Assembly (NCBI GenBank): GCA_965204095.1
Contig: OZ241991.1
Span: forward strand, 3,534,001 to 3,598,000
DNA from: JAPPLB01 sp965204095
GTDB lineage: Bacteria > Acidobacteriota > Terriglobia > Bryobacterales > UBA6623
Length of the DNA: 64,000 nucleotides
Direction: 5' to 3'
Every line of letters begins with the position of its first letter. Position 1 is the stretch's first letter. This document shows, piece by piece, positions 25,675 to 34,864 of this stretch. Under the pieces are notes generated by a model. That model did no database searches and was not told the origin of the DNA. It was given only the letters and a program-made list of their open reading frames with translations. A program made the position numbers and the translations under genes.

Positions 25675-26775
25675 ATGGCTGCATCTCGGAAACGTCTACC
25701 GCGCATCAGGTTGTGTCTGGCCACCGCCGTGATTTTGCTGGCATTGGTTGCTTGCGGCAATCCGGCGCGCTACGAACTTGACCAAGGGCAAGCCGCTGGC
25801 GTCGAACCGGTTTCGCTGATCATCCTTCGGGACACGGAAGCGGGCGTCGAAGCAGGCATCGCCCCCTCGCGGGGTGGCGAATTGAGCAGCCTGCGCGTCC
25901 GCTACGGGCAGGAGATGCTCGAAACGCTCTATCTGGGGCGCGACTATACGCCCCGCGACGGCTGGACAGGCAAGGCCCCACTGCTCTGGCCGGCGACCGG
26001 CCGCAACTTCCCGGCCGACCTCGAAGAGCGGCGCAAGGCCGGCGAGGTGTTCCACGGCGGTGCTTGGGAGTGGAAGGGGCGGCGCTATCCGATGCCCATT
26101 CACGGCTTCGCGCGAGACTTCGCCTGGAGGGTCCAAAGCAGAGCTGCGGAGCAGGAAGGAGTCCGGGCGCTGCTCGTGTGGAGAGATACCTCTGAAACCC
26201 GCGACATGTATCCGTTTGGTTTTGAACTCGCGGTCGAATACGAGCTTGCCGGGGGGATACTCGCGATCCGCTACGAAGTCGCCGCCGACCCCGAAAACGA
26301 CGATCCGATGCCGTTCTCCATCGGGAACCACATCACATTTGTGACGCCGCTCGTTCCCGGAGGTGATCCCGGCAAGGTTGTTCTCGTTGCGCCGTCGCAA
26401 GAAGAGATCCTCAAGACCGACTATGGCATTCCCACCGGTGAGACACGCGCCCGCTCCCACGCCGATGGCATCGAGTTAGGGGATTTCGAGCGGCGGGTCG
26501 CGGTTTCGCTCACCAACTATGCCACTGAGCCCTACGTTGAACTGCGCGACCCCGCCGGCCTGATGATCCGCATGAGTCACACTGCGTCTGAGGTCCCCGG
26601 CCCACCGATCATCCTCTACAACCTGTGGGGCGACGCTCCCGCTGGCTTCTTCAGTCCCGAACCCTGGGTCGGGCTTCAGAACTCGCTCGTGTCACAACAG
26701 GGCTTGATTCGCCTCGATCCCGGCGGTCGGTTCCACTGGACGATTCGCATTGAGGCGACTTCATCGAAAACGTAA
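25675..26775 (+). CDS. Aldose 1-epimerase-like lipoprotein
   Basis: A 366-residue lipoprotein (lipobox LVAC, C27) with a galactose-mutarotase-like beta-sandwich. Features are the early ISPSRGGEL-like start (IAPSRGGELSSLRV), LLWPATGRNF, MPIHGFARDFAWRV (with the His expected for substrate contact), PFSIGNHITF and a late NLWGDAPAGFFSPEPWVGLQNSL with the Glu region. Members interconvert sugar anomers, though many outer-surface members have unknown substrates. No ribosome binding site is obvious before the ATG. It points at repeat copy R1 and is convergent with the enolase-superfamily gene. Confidence 0.75.
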   Translation: MAASRKRLPRIRLCLATAVILLALVACGNPARYELDQGQAAGVEPVSLIILRDTEAGVEAGIAPSRGGELSSLRVRYGQEMLETLYLGRDYTPRDGWTGKAPLLWPATGRNFPADLEERRKAGEVFHGGAWEWKGRRYPMPIHGFARDFAWRVQSRAAEQEGVRALLVWRDTSETRDMYPFGFELAVEYELAGGILAIRYEVAADPENDDPMPFSIGNHITFVTPLVPGGDPGKVVLVAPSQEEILKTDYGIPTGETRARSHADGIELGDFERRVAVSLTNYATEPYVELRDPAGLMIRMSHTASEVPGPPIILYNLWGDAPAGFFSPEPWVGLQNSLVSQQGLIRLDPGGRFHWTIRIEATSSKT

Positions 26776-26802
26776 GGTCGGCTGCGCGAAACCCTGGTCT
26801 TC

Positions 26803-26975
26803 GTGTTTCACCACGTGGAGGAGCGAAGTGGGTGAGAGGGCCGTCAGGACGAGGCGCGAGCCGCTACGCGCAAGCAGGTGTACTTGAGCCGTACGTTAAG
26901 CGCGGCAGGCAAGCGCAAAGAAGTCATGGAGGTCGTATCGCATGCCGCGGTTGTCAACTGATGAGATATGAAGGC
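26803..26975 (-). repeat. MITE-like repeat R1 (degenerate copy)
   Basis: One of seven copies of an interspersed element. This copy keeps the core (GTGAGAGGGCCGTCAGGACGAGG-type stretch and GGTCGTATCG) but both inverted ends are decayed: TTTCACCACG at the left, GATGAGATATGAAGG at the right. It lies between convergent genes. I call this orientation minus because R2, R3 and R5 run the other way. Confidence 0.65.
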
Positions 26976-26988
26976 CACTCCGTTCCCA

Positions 26989-28194
26989 TCAGGTTGCGGC
27001 ATACTTTTTTGCGACCGCCTCGTTCACGTCATACCCCAGCCCCGGTTGATCCGATACCGTCAGGTATCCCTTCTCCATCGCCTCGGGCGGATCCACCAGC
27101 TCGGAGCGCCACGGCACTTCTCCATGGGCGTACTCGAGGATGAGGAAGTTCGGCATGCCCACGCAGACATGGGCCGCCGACATGTTCCCCACCGGACTCG
27201 CCGGGCCGTGGGGAGCCACCGTCAGCCCGGCCGCCTCGGCCAGGGCGGAAATCTTCTTGAGCTCCAGCATGCCTCCGCAGTACTTGACGTCCGGCATGAG
27301 GATATCGGCGGCCTTCGCCGCGATGTAACGCCAATTCGACTCCAGGCCGAACAGTGACTCCCCGCCGGCTGTCGGCATGGCGGCCGCTTCGTTGATGGCC
27401 GCCAGATTCTCGAGCGGGCGCGATACTTCCTCCAACCAGAACAGACGCAGCGGCTCCAATCGCTTCGCCAGGTCCAGCCCCTTTTCAAGATCGAAGTTGC
27501 TGTGCGCGTCGATCAGCAGGTCACCGCCCTCTCCCAAGACTCCCCGCACCGCTCGGGCGCAATCGATGCCGAGTTGCGTGAAGGCCTCCCGGTCCGCGGC
27601 GGTCTCCTTGTTCCGCATGCCGTCGAATGGGGCCAGCTTGACGGCGTCGAGGCCCGCGTCGACAGCGCTCCGCGCCATCGCTTCGAACCCTGCGGGTGTG
27701 CGCTCCTCGGTCGAGCGGTTGATGTTGGCGTAGTTGCGCACGTTGTCGTGCAGCTTGCCGCCGAAGAGTTGAAACGTCGGGACGCCCGCGACCTTCCCCT
27801 GAATGTCGTAGAGAGCCTGCTCGATTCCGCTCAGTGCACAGGAGGTCGCCCGCTTGTGCGTGGCGAACTCCGGATGGACCTTTTTCCGCAGCCATTCGAT
27901 GTCGTAGATGCTGCGGCCCTTGATCAACTCGAAATACTCCTGGAGTTTCGCGAGCTGGGGATCGTTCCGGCCCGCGTGCGACGCGTCGCCGATGCCGGTC
28001 ACGCCCGCGCTGGTCTGAATCCGCGGAATCACCCAGTTCCCGCGACGGTTCACGTGGACGCGAAAGATCTCAAGTCCGGTAACCGTGATCTTCTCCGCGG
28101 AGCGGTCTGGAGGAGTGTTGGCGGCGCAGCCGGCCAAGGCGGCTGCGGCTGATCCCCACAAGGCAACGAAGTCTCGGCGATGCATGGCAGGCAT
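26989..28194 (-). CDS. Mandelate racemase/muconate lactonizing-type enolase-superfamily protein, Tat-exported
   Basis: A 401-residue protein with a Tat-like leader (MHRRDFVALWGSAAAALAGCA, M1 or M4 as start). The leader contains AGC, so it may also be lipidated. The MR/MLE capping domain is followed by a barrel with LDAVKLAPFDG (catalytic Lys region), DAHSNFDLEKGLDLAKRLEPL (first metal Asp), FWLEEV (metal Glu), GGESLFG (metal Glu) and the late VAPHGPASPVGN (His). The enolate-forming residues look present, so it is probably an acid-sugar dehydratase or epimerase working outside the cytoplasm. It is convergent with the epimerase-like gene. Confidence 0.82.
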   Translation of the reverse strand: MPAMHRRDFVALWGSAAAALAGCAANTPPDRSAEKITVTGLEIFRVHVNRRGNWVIPRIQTSAGVTGIGDASHAGRNDPQLAKLQEYFELIKGRSIYDIEWLRKKVHPEFATHKRATSCALSGIEQALYDIQGKVAGVPTFQLFGGKLHDNVRNYANINRSTEERTPAGFEAMARSAVDAGLDAVKLAPFDGMRNKETAADREAFTQLGIDCARAVRGVLGEGGDLLIDAHSNFDLEKGLDLAKRLEPLRLFWLEEVSRPLENLAAINEAAAMPTAGGESLFGLESNWRYIAAKAADILMPDVKYCGGMLELKKISALAEAAGLTVAPHGPASPVGNMSAAHVCVGMPNFLILEYAHGEVPWRSELVDPPEAMEKGYLTVSDQPGLGYDVNEAVAKKYAAT

Positions 28195-28317
28195 TGTACT
28201 TGCTGGAACTCGCCGGACGCACAGCCTGTCGGCGGCGAGCCCGTAAGGGTCCGGACTCCGGTGGATAGTGGCTTGGCGTTGTCTCGATAGCCGAGTGGCC
28301 GGATCAAGTGCCGATTC

Positions 28318-28950
28318 TCAATCCCCGCTTCCCGAAGCTCCCTGATTCGGTTGCCACAGAACTTCGTTAACGCCGAGTTGCCCGCACGCCCAACGGCTCC
28401 ACACGAAGAACGCGTCGCTCAGCCGGTTCAAGTAGCGGATGGCGTCCTTGGGAACATCCTCTTTCCGCGAAAGAGCGATGACGATCCGCTCCGCCCTGCG
28501 GCAGACGGCGCGGCAGGCGTGCAGCTCGGTGTTGAGGCGGCACCCGCCCGGCAGCACGAACGAACGCAGCCTTTCGAGGTTCGCGTTCATTTCGTCGATC
28601 TCGGCTTCGAGTTGCAGTACGTCCGCCGCAGTGACTCGCGCCTGCTTGGGCTGAATCTCCTCCGGGTCGGTGGCCAGAATCGAACCCAGGTTGAACAACT
28701 CGTGCTGCACCCGCGCCAGGGTATCCGCCAGACGGCCCATCTCATTCGATGCTGTGGCCATCTCGCGCGCGGAGAAGCAAGCCATTCCCACGAAAGAGTT
28801 CAACTCATCGACCGTGCCGTAGGCTTCGATCTTGAGGTCGTCTTTCGGGATGCGCCGTCCGTTGACGAGCCGCGTCTCACCTTGGTCGCCACTTCTGGTG
28901 TAGATGCGGTTGAGCGCCAGTTCCGGATCTTTATAAGTCTTTTCGGGCAT
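28318..28950 (-). CDS. PduO-type cob(I)alamin adenosyltransferase
   Basis: A 210-residue adenosyltransferase that transfers 5'-deoxyadenosine from ATP to cob(I)alamin. Motifs in order are IYTRSGDQGETRL (ATP site), EAYGTVDELNSFVG, FVLPGGC, CRRAERI and YLNRLSDAFFVWSRW, the standard PduO helical-bundle signatures. Length and order are normal. Repeat copy R2 begins 29 bases upstream of the start codon, so the promoter must lie in or beyond the repeat. Confidence 0.93.
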   Translation of the reverse strand: MPEKTYKDPELALNRIYTRSGDQGETRLVNGRRIPKDDLKIEAYGTVDELNSFVGMACFSAREMATASNEMGRLADTLARVQHELFNLGSILATDPEEIQPKQARVTAADVLQLEAEIDEMNANLERLRSFVLPGGCRLNTELHACRAVCRRAERIVIALSRKEDVPKDAIRYLNRLSDAFFVWSRWACGQLGVNEVLWQPNQGASGSGD

Positions 28951-28978
28951 GGGAACTCATCATAGCCACCGCAACTGG

Positions 28979-29186
28979 CTAGCCTGCCTTTCTCACCACC
29001 CGACGGTCGAAGCACACGATACGACCGCCAGGACTTCGTTGCGCTTGCTTGCCGTGCTCGACGTACTGTCGAGTACGCCTGCGCGCACCAAGCGGCTCGC
29101 GCCTTTTTCCTCCGCCCGGCTTGCGCCTAGTCCTGACGGCCCTCTCACGCACTTCGCCTCGCCGCGTGGTGAGACATGCAGGCCAG
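28979..29186 (+). repeat. MITE-like repeat R2
   Basis: A 208-base copy with near-perfect inverted ends: CTAGCCTGCCTTTCTCACCAC at the left, GTGGTGAGACATGCAGGCCAG at the right. The centre has a small hairpin (CTCGAC/GTCGAG). It contains no transposase. Open frames across it recur in other copies but are by-products of shared sequence. Confidence 0.75.
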
Positions 29187-29612
29187 GCGTTCCCCTCGAC
29201 GGAAGCAGTTCGGAGGGCGACGGGAACTGCGCGGCGAACGGCGCTTGTCGTGAGGCCGGCCGGGAACGGCTGACGCGGCAGAGACACTGGCGCCGGGCAA
29301 TATTTTTTGCCGAACAATGGCGAACCATAGCGAACAATCGTGAACAATGGTGAACTGGAAAACAGTGACTGGGCGGCGGTTTTTTGTGGTGCGACCCTTT
29401 CGCACCCACGGTGAACCGGAAAAAGCCGTGTTTCGTGTCTCGTGATTCGTGATTCGTGCAAACCGGGGGAGGGGGCCTGGTTCGCTCCAGAAGAAATACC
29501 TGACGAGCGCTGAACCGTAAAGGCCGTGTTTCGTGATTCGCGTCTCGTGATTCGCACGCATTCTCCTTGCTGCCTGATGCGAAAGCAGGGCAGTATTTTC
29601 TCCTCTTCACGC
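29187..29612. repeat. Short-word degenerate repeats
   Basis: This non-coding stretch is built from small repeated words: GAACAAT/GTGAACAATGG-like words at about 29318-29360, and CGTGATTCGTGATTCGTG-like runs at about 29425-29460 and 29525-29555. A block near 29480-29515 (GGTTCGCTCCAGAAGAAAT and following) recurs at about 30108-30149. No coding signal is seen. The words are too variable and closely packed for a CRISPR array. Confidence 0.6.
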
Positions 29613-29683
29613 CATGCTATCCAGGCCGGGGCGGAAAAAAAAGACTGAAGGGCTTCAGTACCCCCGTGTACCGTTCGAGCCAT
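29613..29683 (-). repeat. Hairpin/T-tract repeat S1
   Basis: First of three copies of a roughly 60-70 base element. On the minus strand it reads a palindrome (ACTGAAGCCCTTCAGT) followed directly by C and eight Ts, the form of a rho-independent terminator. The flank with GTGTACC and CGTTCGAGCCA is identical in S2. Confidence 0.65.
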
Positions 29684-29982
29684 GCTCCGCACCCTCACTC
29701 CTGCCCTCTGCCAGCGGGAGAGGGGGCGGCTGTACGAGGTTCGTGAGGCTCCGGCTCGGCCAGACTCGATGCGCGCCCGGAACTTTGCTTCGCATCCGGG
29801 GCACCTGATGCGCGGGGGGGGGGGTACCTGGGAAATGCCGGGAAATCGTGGGAAATGCCGGGAAATGGTGGGGAATCGCGGCAGGTAACGGCCCGAACAA
29901 GGCGATCTGAAGACGGAAGAATTTTCACTTCGCAGGCGCTCGCAGGGAACGAATCCAGGCCTTGATCACGAGCCATGATCAT
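29684..29982. other. Non-coding spacer with G11 tract and GGGAAAT repeats
   Basis: It holds an 11-base G homopolymer (29814-29824), directly followed by a tandem of GGGAAATGCC/GGGAAATCGT-like words (about 29829-29880). No gene is supported. Confidence 0.55.
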
Positions 29983-30052
29983 CATGCTAAGCAAGCCGGG
30001 CGGCAAAAAAAAGACTGAAGGGCTTCAGTACCCCCGTGTACCGTTCGAGCCA
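29983..30052 (-). repeat. Hairpin/T-tract repeat S2
   Basis: Second copy of the S element, nearly identical to S1 over about 50 bases, including hairpin, T-tract and flank. On the minus strand it could terminate read-through from the 1335-residue gene, whose stop is about 390 bases upstream in that direction. Confidence 0.65.
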
Positions 30053-30148
30053 CGTGAAAAGCATAAAAGCCGTGATTCGTGATTCGTGAAAAGCATTCGG
30101 AGGGGTCTGGTTCGCTCCAGAAAGAAATGCCTGACGGCCAGTGAACCT

Positions 30149-30336
30149 TAACCTGCCTTTCTCACCACCCGACGGTCGAAGCACACGATAAAAGGCCGTG
30201 ATTCGTGAAAAACCTCTTCAAGGCCGTGTTGTGCGCGCCAAGCGGCTTGCGCCTTTTTCCTCCGCCCGGCTTGCGCCTCGTCCTGACGGCCCTCTCACGC
30301 ACTTCGCCTCGCCGCGTGGTGAGAAAGGCAGGCCAG
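30149..30336 (+). repeat. MITE-like repeat R3, interrupted
   Basis: A copy in the same orientation as R2. Both ends are kept (CCTGCCTTTCTCACCAC and GTGGTGAGAAAGGCAGG), but part of the middle is replaced by the CGTGATTCGTG-type words (about 30190-30230). The words and GGTTCGCTCCAG block at 30053-30148 abut it on the left. Confidence 0.7.
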
Positions 30337-30437
30337 GAGCCCACATCTGCCCGCTGATCGCGTATCCTCGGACGGCGGTCGCAGGCGGCAGGTGAAGAGT
30401 CAGGCGCCCGCAATGGCGGTGATCGTCCGCGTATGGT

Positions 30438-33400
30438 CTACCGTCGGGTCTGGCTTGACCCGCTGGATTCCCGTTCGGAAGCATCCACTTCCCCTGGAGG
30501 CAAGGAGGAGAATACGGGATCGGCTTCGGCATTGATCGACAGGCTGACGATCGGTTCCGTGGAGATGACTTCAAGCGATCCGGTGAAGCTGCCCAGGCCA
30601 AACAGGATCGCCATGTTTTGCGCCTCATGGCCTTGGGGCAACACGGTCCGATCGACGATCGCCAGCACCTGTCCTGCCTCGTCCCTGACAGTGAAGGTGA
30701 TGTGGGCTGCCGTGGTGGATGGGTTGGCATAGGCGACTCCGGTCCCCTCCTTGCCTTCCTCCTGCTCGGCAAAGGTGACGAAACGTTTGGCCGGAACGGC
30801 CGTCGCATTGACTCCGGCTTCTCCCATGGGCATGCCTTGGCTGTCGTACCGGCGAAACAGCAGGCTGGCCTTCAACGGCCCCGTGCAGGCGGCCTTCGCC
30901 CAGCCGGCCGCAGACGGAGCGCTCAGATCGACGTCGGTCTCCTCGTGAACCGACCCCCCGGGCGGCAGCACGTCGGTCCTGCGGTCCAACATTCCCCGTC
31001 CCGGAAACGAGACCAGCAGCGGATTTCCGTGGTCCGAAATGAATTCGGTCCGGCAGGTCACCTCTTCCTGGGAGTCGTTGATATAGGTGAGCGTGGTCTG
31101 CCAACTCTCTCCCACGGCAAGATGAGGGAAGTAATACGTAGTCGGCCCCTGCGCGGCGGCATCCAGCTCTCCCGGAGGCAAGGAGGAGAACACGGGCGCG
31201 GCTTCGGCATTGAGCGACAGACTGACGACAGGAGTCGTGGAGGTAACTTCGAGCGATCCTCTAAAGCTGCTGAGACCGAACAGCTCCGCCATGTTTTGTG
31301 CGCCATGCCCTCCAGGCGACACCCTAAGATTCTCACTGGCCAGCGTCTGCCCCGCTGCGTCCTTGGCCGTAAAGGTGATGAGGGCCTCTGTGGAGGAAGG
31401 GTTGGCATAGGCGACTCCAGTCCCGGCCTTGTCTTCTTGCTGCTCGGCAAAGGTGACGAAGCGGCTTGCCGGGATGGTCGTCGCATTGACTCCGGCTTCC
31501 GCCACGGGAATCCCATCGCTGTCGTGCTGACGAAACAGAAGGCTGGCCTTGACCGGCCGGGAGCAGGTGGCCCGCGCCCAGCCGGACACATGCGGAGCGT
31601 TCAGCTCGACGTTGGTCTCCTCGTGAACGGACCCCCGCGGCGGCAGAACGTCGATCCGGCTGACGACCGGTCCGAGTCCGGCAAACGAGACCATCAGCGG
31701 ACTTCCTTGATCGGAAAGGAAATCGGTTTGGCAGGTCACCTCCTCGGGGAAGTAGTTGATCAAGGTGATCGTGGTTTGCCAACTCGCTCCCACGGCAAGA
31801 TGGGGGAAGTAATGGATCTGATCTCCTGTCACTTCCGGAGTAACCTCGGCTTGGTTGGAAGCAAGGCTCTTGCCGATGCTGTTGACCGCCCGCACCTGGA
31901 ATACGTAGCTGACGCCACTGACGAGGCCGGTGACGGTATGGGTGGTGTTCGTGGAGCCGGTTGATATCCAGGGGTTGTCGCGGTCGTTGCGGTACTCGTA
32001 ATCGGTGATCTCTGCGCCGCCGTCGTTCTTCGGAGCGTTCCATCTCAGCACGGCCAGGCCGTCCCCGCCTACCGCCGTCAGGTTCTCCGGCGCGTCCGGT
32101 ACAGAAGGTCCGTCCCCATCTGGTGGTGGTGCAGGTGGGGCCGTCGTCACCTCGGGGGTGATCCTGAGTATCCGGTCCCCGCCGCCGTTCGAAGTGGTCA
32201 CATACAAGGCGCCGTCGGGGCCCACCATCGGGGTCCGAAGACGACCGAATTCGCCGTCGAGTTCGGGTACGACAACCTGACTCACAAAGGCGCCGTCCGG
32301 AGTGAACTCGAAGAGGCGCAGCTTGCTGTCCTTCAGCGTGGCTACTGCCAGTCGGCCCTCCCAGACACCCCATTGCTCTCCCTCGAGGAAGATGCCCCCA
32401 CTGGTGGCCAGGGTCGACGACCCCGACGACCACTTGGCCTCAACAGCGTCGGGGAACTTCACCAGGTCGGTCATGGGAACCCGTTCGTTGTAGCCGGGCA
32501 CGGGATCCCAGCCGTAGTTGCGGCCGGGAGTCAGCAGGTTGATTTCGTCGTCCACGCTCGGTCCGTGCTCCACCGACCACATCTGGCTCGTGCCCGGGCG
32601 GAGAGCCAGACCCTGCACGTTCCTGTGGCCATAGGTGTAGACCCGTGGCGATGAAGCGAAAGGATTGGTTGGGGCCCCGGCGCCTGTCGATGCGTCGACT
32701 CGAAGGACCTTCCCTCCGAGTGAAGTCAGATCCTGCGGGACCCTCCCTGCTGCCGCGTCGCCGGTTGCGATCCACAGATAACCCTCGGGTCCGAACCGCA
32801 GCCGGCAGCCGCCGTGACGGCCGCTGGCGGCGGTGGGCATGCCCCCGACAAGAGGATCGGCGACTCGGGTGGCCTCGCTGTAGGCGGCATTGATCGTCCA
32901 TGCGATCACCTGGACTTCGGGCCCGGCGTGGCCCTGACAGGTGTACAAGCGCCGGTTGGAGATGAAATCGGGATCAACGGCGACCGCCATCAACCCGGTC
33001 TCTCCGCGGGCGAACAAGTCGCCGAACTCGGCGTCGATGGTCTGGACCGTGCCGTCGACGAGCCGACTGCTCAGCACACCTCCTCGCTGGGTGAACAGCA
33101 TCGTCCCGTCGGGCGTGAAGGCGATGTCCCAGGGGATGGACAGGCCTGAGACGAGGGTGTCGACCCGGAGATCGGGTGGGCTGATCTCGAAGGTGCTTAC
33201 GCCCTGGGCCTGCTTGCCGGAACCTTGCGCGTCGTTGTAGGACACCGTGGCTCGCAGGTACATTTCCTCGTCGTCGCTGGATGGGCTGTATCGGTCCGCC
33301 GTGGCGCCGCTGATATCCACCCATCCCGTGCTGCGGTCCGAGAATCTGGCCCATTGCCATCTCTCTCCGCTCACACCCCCGTCGGGATCGCTCAACTTCG

Positions 33401-34445
33401 TCCTGATGGAATCCCCAACCTGCGAGAAGCTGACCGTTCCGGTTTCGTCCAGGTTGCGCACGTTGACGGTGATCGTCTGCTCGGCCGTCATCGCCCGGTC
33501 GTCCGTGCCGCCGGTCGCCGTCACGGTCAGGATGTACTCGTTGTTCCCCGCCTCGTTGAGGGGATCCGAGCTGACGGCATCTGCCGCTCTCTCGTAGTTC
33601 GGCGGCGTCTTGAAAGTCAAAACGCCCGTCGTTGAACCGATATCGAACTTCGAGGCGTCGGCGCCGCCGGTGATCGCATAGGTGACCATGTCGCCGTTGT
33701 CAGGATCCGCGGCGATCAGAGTGCCGGCCGCGGTCTGGTTCTCGTCCGCCACGAAGCTCGTGTCGCTGCTGAACGACGGCGCGGTGTTGACCGACTGTCG
33801 GGTGAAAGTCAGGGTCGCGATCCGCTCGTTCGAGAACTTGCCCTTACCTCTCAGGCTCGTGATGACCCCCTGAGGAGAGGTTGCGGGGTTCGACAGGGAA
33901 AACTCGCTACCGTCCTCGGTCCCCGCGTCCCACGGGTACAGGTTCACCACGAGCGACGGCAGCCAGCCGCCCTGCTCGTCGAGGAGAGACCGCCCGAAGA
34001 CGCCCACGAACCAGTCCGGGCTCGGCGCGACCATCGTGAGCAGGGTGACTCGGGGATGGTCGGTCGTGAGCGTGACCATGTTGATGGTCGACGAGCCTGT
34101 CGGGCCGATATTACCGCTGCCCCGTATGACGGAGAGCGCATTCGGTTCGGCGGCCCTGACTTCATTCGTCAGGATGCTTGTTCCCCCGAGTTCCGCCATG
34201 AGCTCGACTCCCGCGCTGGCCATGCCTCCCTCTCTCAGGAAGGTCACGTCCGAGTTGTGAACGCCGCCGATCAGGGTCGTGAAATGCGCTCCGGATGGAA
34301 TACCGCCGGGCGTGACGGCGGTAGTCCAGGTTCCCTGGAAGGTCACCCTGTAGGTCGCGGCGCTCCTTTGCTGAGCCCGCACTCCGGACACCAGGAACAT
34401 CAGGACCGCCAGCAACAGGGTGATTGGATGAGCACGACGGGGCAT
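30438..34445 (-). CDS. Giant secreted chimera: spondin, cadherin-like, PQQ sugar dehydrogenase, FnIII, duplicated C-terminal module
   Basis: A 1335-residue exported protein (signal peptide 1-24). Order: a Spondin_N domain (about 28-215; YRVTFQGTWTTAVTPGGIPSG, HFTTLIGGVHN); a cadherin-like module (about 220-335; ENQTAAGTLIAADPDNGD, NEYILTVTAT); an Ig-like linker to about 420; a soluble aldose-type PQQ dehydrogenase propeller (about 423-765; SIPWDIAFTPDG, GETGLMAVAVDPDF, TYGHRNVQGLALRPG, EHGPSVDDEINLL); one FnIII domain (about 780-870); and two copies of a roughly 220-residue module (877-1100, 1103-1325) sharing YFPHLAVG, SVHEET, EAGVNAT, RFVTFAEQ and GVAYANPS. Animal-like adhesion modules around a sugar oxidase suggest a surface protein acting on or near complex glycans. 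Domain limits are approximate. Confidence 0.8.
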   Translation of the reverse strand: MPRRAHPITLLLAVLMFLVSGVRAQQRSAATYRVTFQGTWTTAVTPGGIPSGAHFTTLIGGVHNSDVTFLREGGMASAGVELMAELGGTSILTNEVRAAEPNALSVIRGSGNIGPTGSSTINMVTLTTDHPRVTLLTMVAPSPDWFVGVFGRSLLDEQGGWLPSLVVNLYPWDAGTEDGSEFSLSNPATSPQGVITSLRGKGKFSNERIATLTFTRQSVNTAPSFSSDTSFVADENQTAAGTLIAADPDNGDMVTYAITGGADASKFDIGSTTGVLTFKTPPNYERAADAVSSDPLNEAGNNEYILTVTATGGTDDRAMTAEQTITVNVRNLDETGTVSFSQVGDSIRTKLSDPDGGVSGERWQWARFSDRSTGWVDISGATADRYSPSSDDEEMYLRATVSYNDAQGSGKQAQGVSTFEISPPDLRVDTLVSGLSIPWDIAFTPDGTMLFTQRGGVLSSRLVDGTVQTIDAEFGDLFARGETGLMAVAVDPDFISNRRLYTCQGHAGPEVQVIAWTINAAYSEATRVADPLVGGMPTAASGRHGGCRLRFGPEGYLWIATGDAAAGRVPQDLTSLGGKVLRVDASTGAGAPTNPFASSPRVYTYGHRNVQGLALRPGTSQMWSVEHGPSVDDEINLLTPGRNYGWDPVPGYNERVPMTDLVKFPDAVEAKWSSGSSTLATSGGIFLEGEQWGVWEGRLAVATLKDSKLRLFEFTPDGAFVSQVVVPELDGEFGRLRTPMVGPDGALYVTTSNGGGDRILRITPEVTTAPPAPPPDGDGPSVPDAPENLTAVGGDGLAVLRWNAPKNDGGAEITDYEYRNDRDNPWISTGSTNTTHTVTGLVSGVSYVFQVRAVNSIGKSLASNQAEVTPEVTGDQIHYFPHLAVGASWQTTITLINYFPEEVTCQTDFLSDQGSPLMVSFAGLGPVVSRIDVLPPRGSVHEETNVELNAPHVSGWARATCSRPVKASLLFRQHDSDGIPVAEAGVNATTIPASRFVTFAEQQEDKAGTGVAYANPSSTEALITFTAKDAAGQTLASENLRVSPGGHGAQNMAELFGLSSFRGSLEVTSTTPVVSLSLNAEAAPVFSSLPPGELDAAAQGPTTYYFPHLAVGESWQTTLTYINDSQEEVTCRTEFISDHGNPLLVSFPGRGMLDRRTDVLPPGGSVHEETDVDLSAPSAAGWAKAACTGPLKASLLFRRYDSQGMPMGEAGVNATAVPAKRFVTFAEQEEGKEGTGVAYANPSTTAAHITFTVRDEAGQVLAIVDRTVLPQGHEAQNMAILFGLGSFTGSLEVISTEPIVSLSINAEADPVFSSLPPGEVDASERESSGSSQTRR

Positions 34446-34543
34446 CAGCGGTAGGGGTGCTTCAGTCCGGCTCTCTCGCCGCCGGCCGCAGCACTTCTCA
34501 GTCCAATTGTAAGCGGCTCTTCAAGGGATGCCCGGTGGCCGCT

Positions 34544-34719
34544 TTAGCCTGCCTTTCTCACCACGCGGCGAGCGAGGTGAAGTGCGTGAGAGGGCCGTCA
34601 AGACGAGGCGCGAGCCGGGCGGAGCAAAAAGGCGCGCGCAGGCGTTGCGAAGGAAAAGCGAAGTCATGGCGGTCGTATCGCTTGCTTCACCTCGCCGGGT
34701 GGTGAGAAATGCAGGTTAG
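34544..34719 (-). repeat. MITE-like repeat R4
   Basis: A 176-base copy in the R1 orientation with good inverted ends (TTAGCCTGCCTTTCTCACCAC; GTGGTGAGAAATGCAGGTTAG). It lies in the 419-base gap between the giant chimera and the sugar isomerase. The rest of that gap holds nothing I can assign. Confidence 0.75.
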
Positions 34720-34864
34720 AGGGCTGCGGAGTTCAGAAGGCGTCGCGGGTCCTCTTCCAAGCTGAGCGATCGCGTGCTCCATGATCAGCCTCCATCCGGC
34801 AAGACCTGCTCAGCGCCCTTCCCGCTTGCAGCCCGCACTCGGAGCGGCCGGCATACCGGCCTAT

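Noticed and set aside
29425..29560. CRISPR-like array from repeated CGTGATTCGTG words
   Set aside because: The words are short, variable and without regular spacers, and no cas genes are seen.
28979..29698. Open frames across the MITE-like repeats that share residues between copies
   Set aside because: The similarity comes from repeat DNA; the frames run through word repeats, change length between copies and have no start signals.
30618..31964. 448-codon plus-strand frame across the chimera's C-terminal repeats
   Set aside because: Antisense shadow; its own repetition follows the duplicated module on the minus strand.
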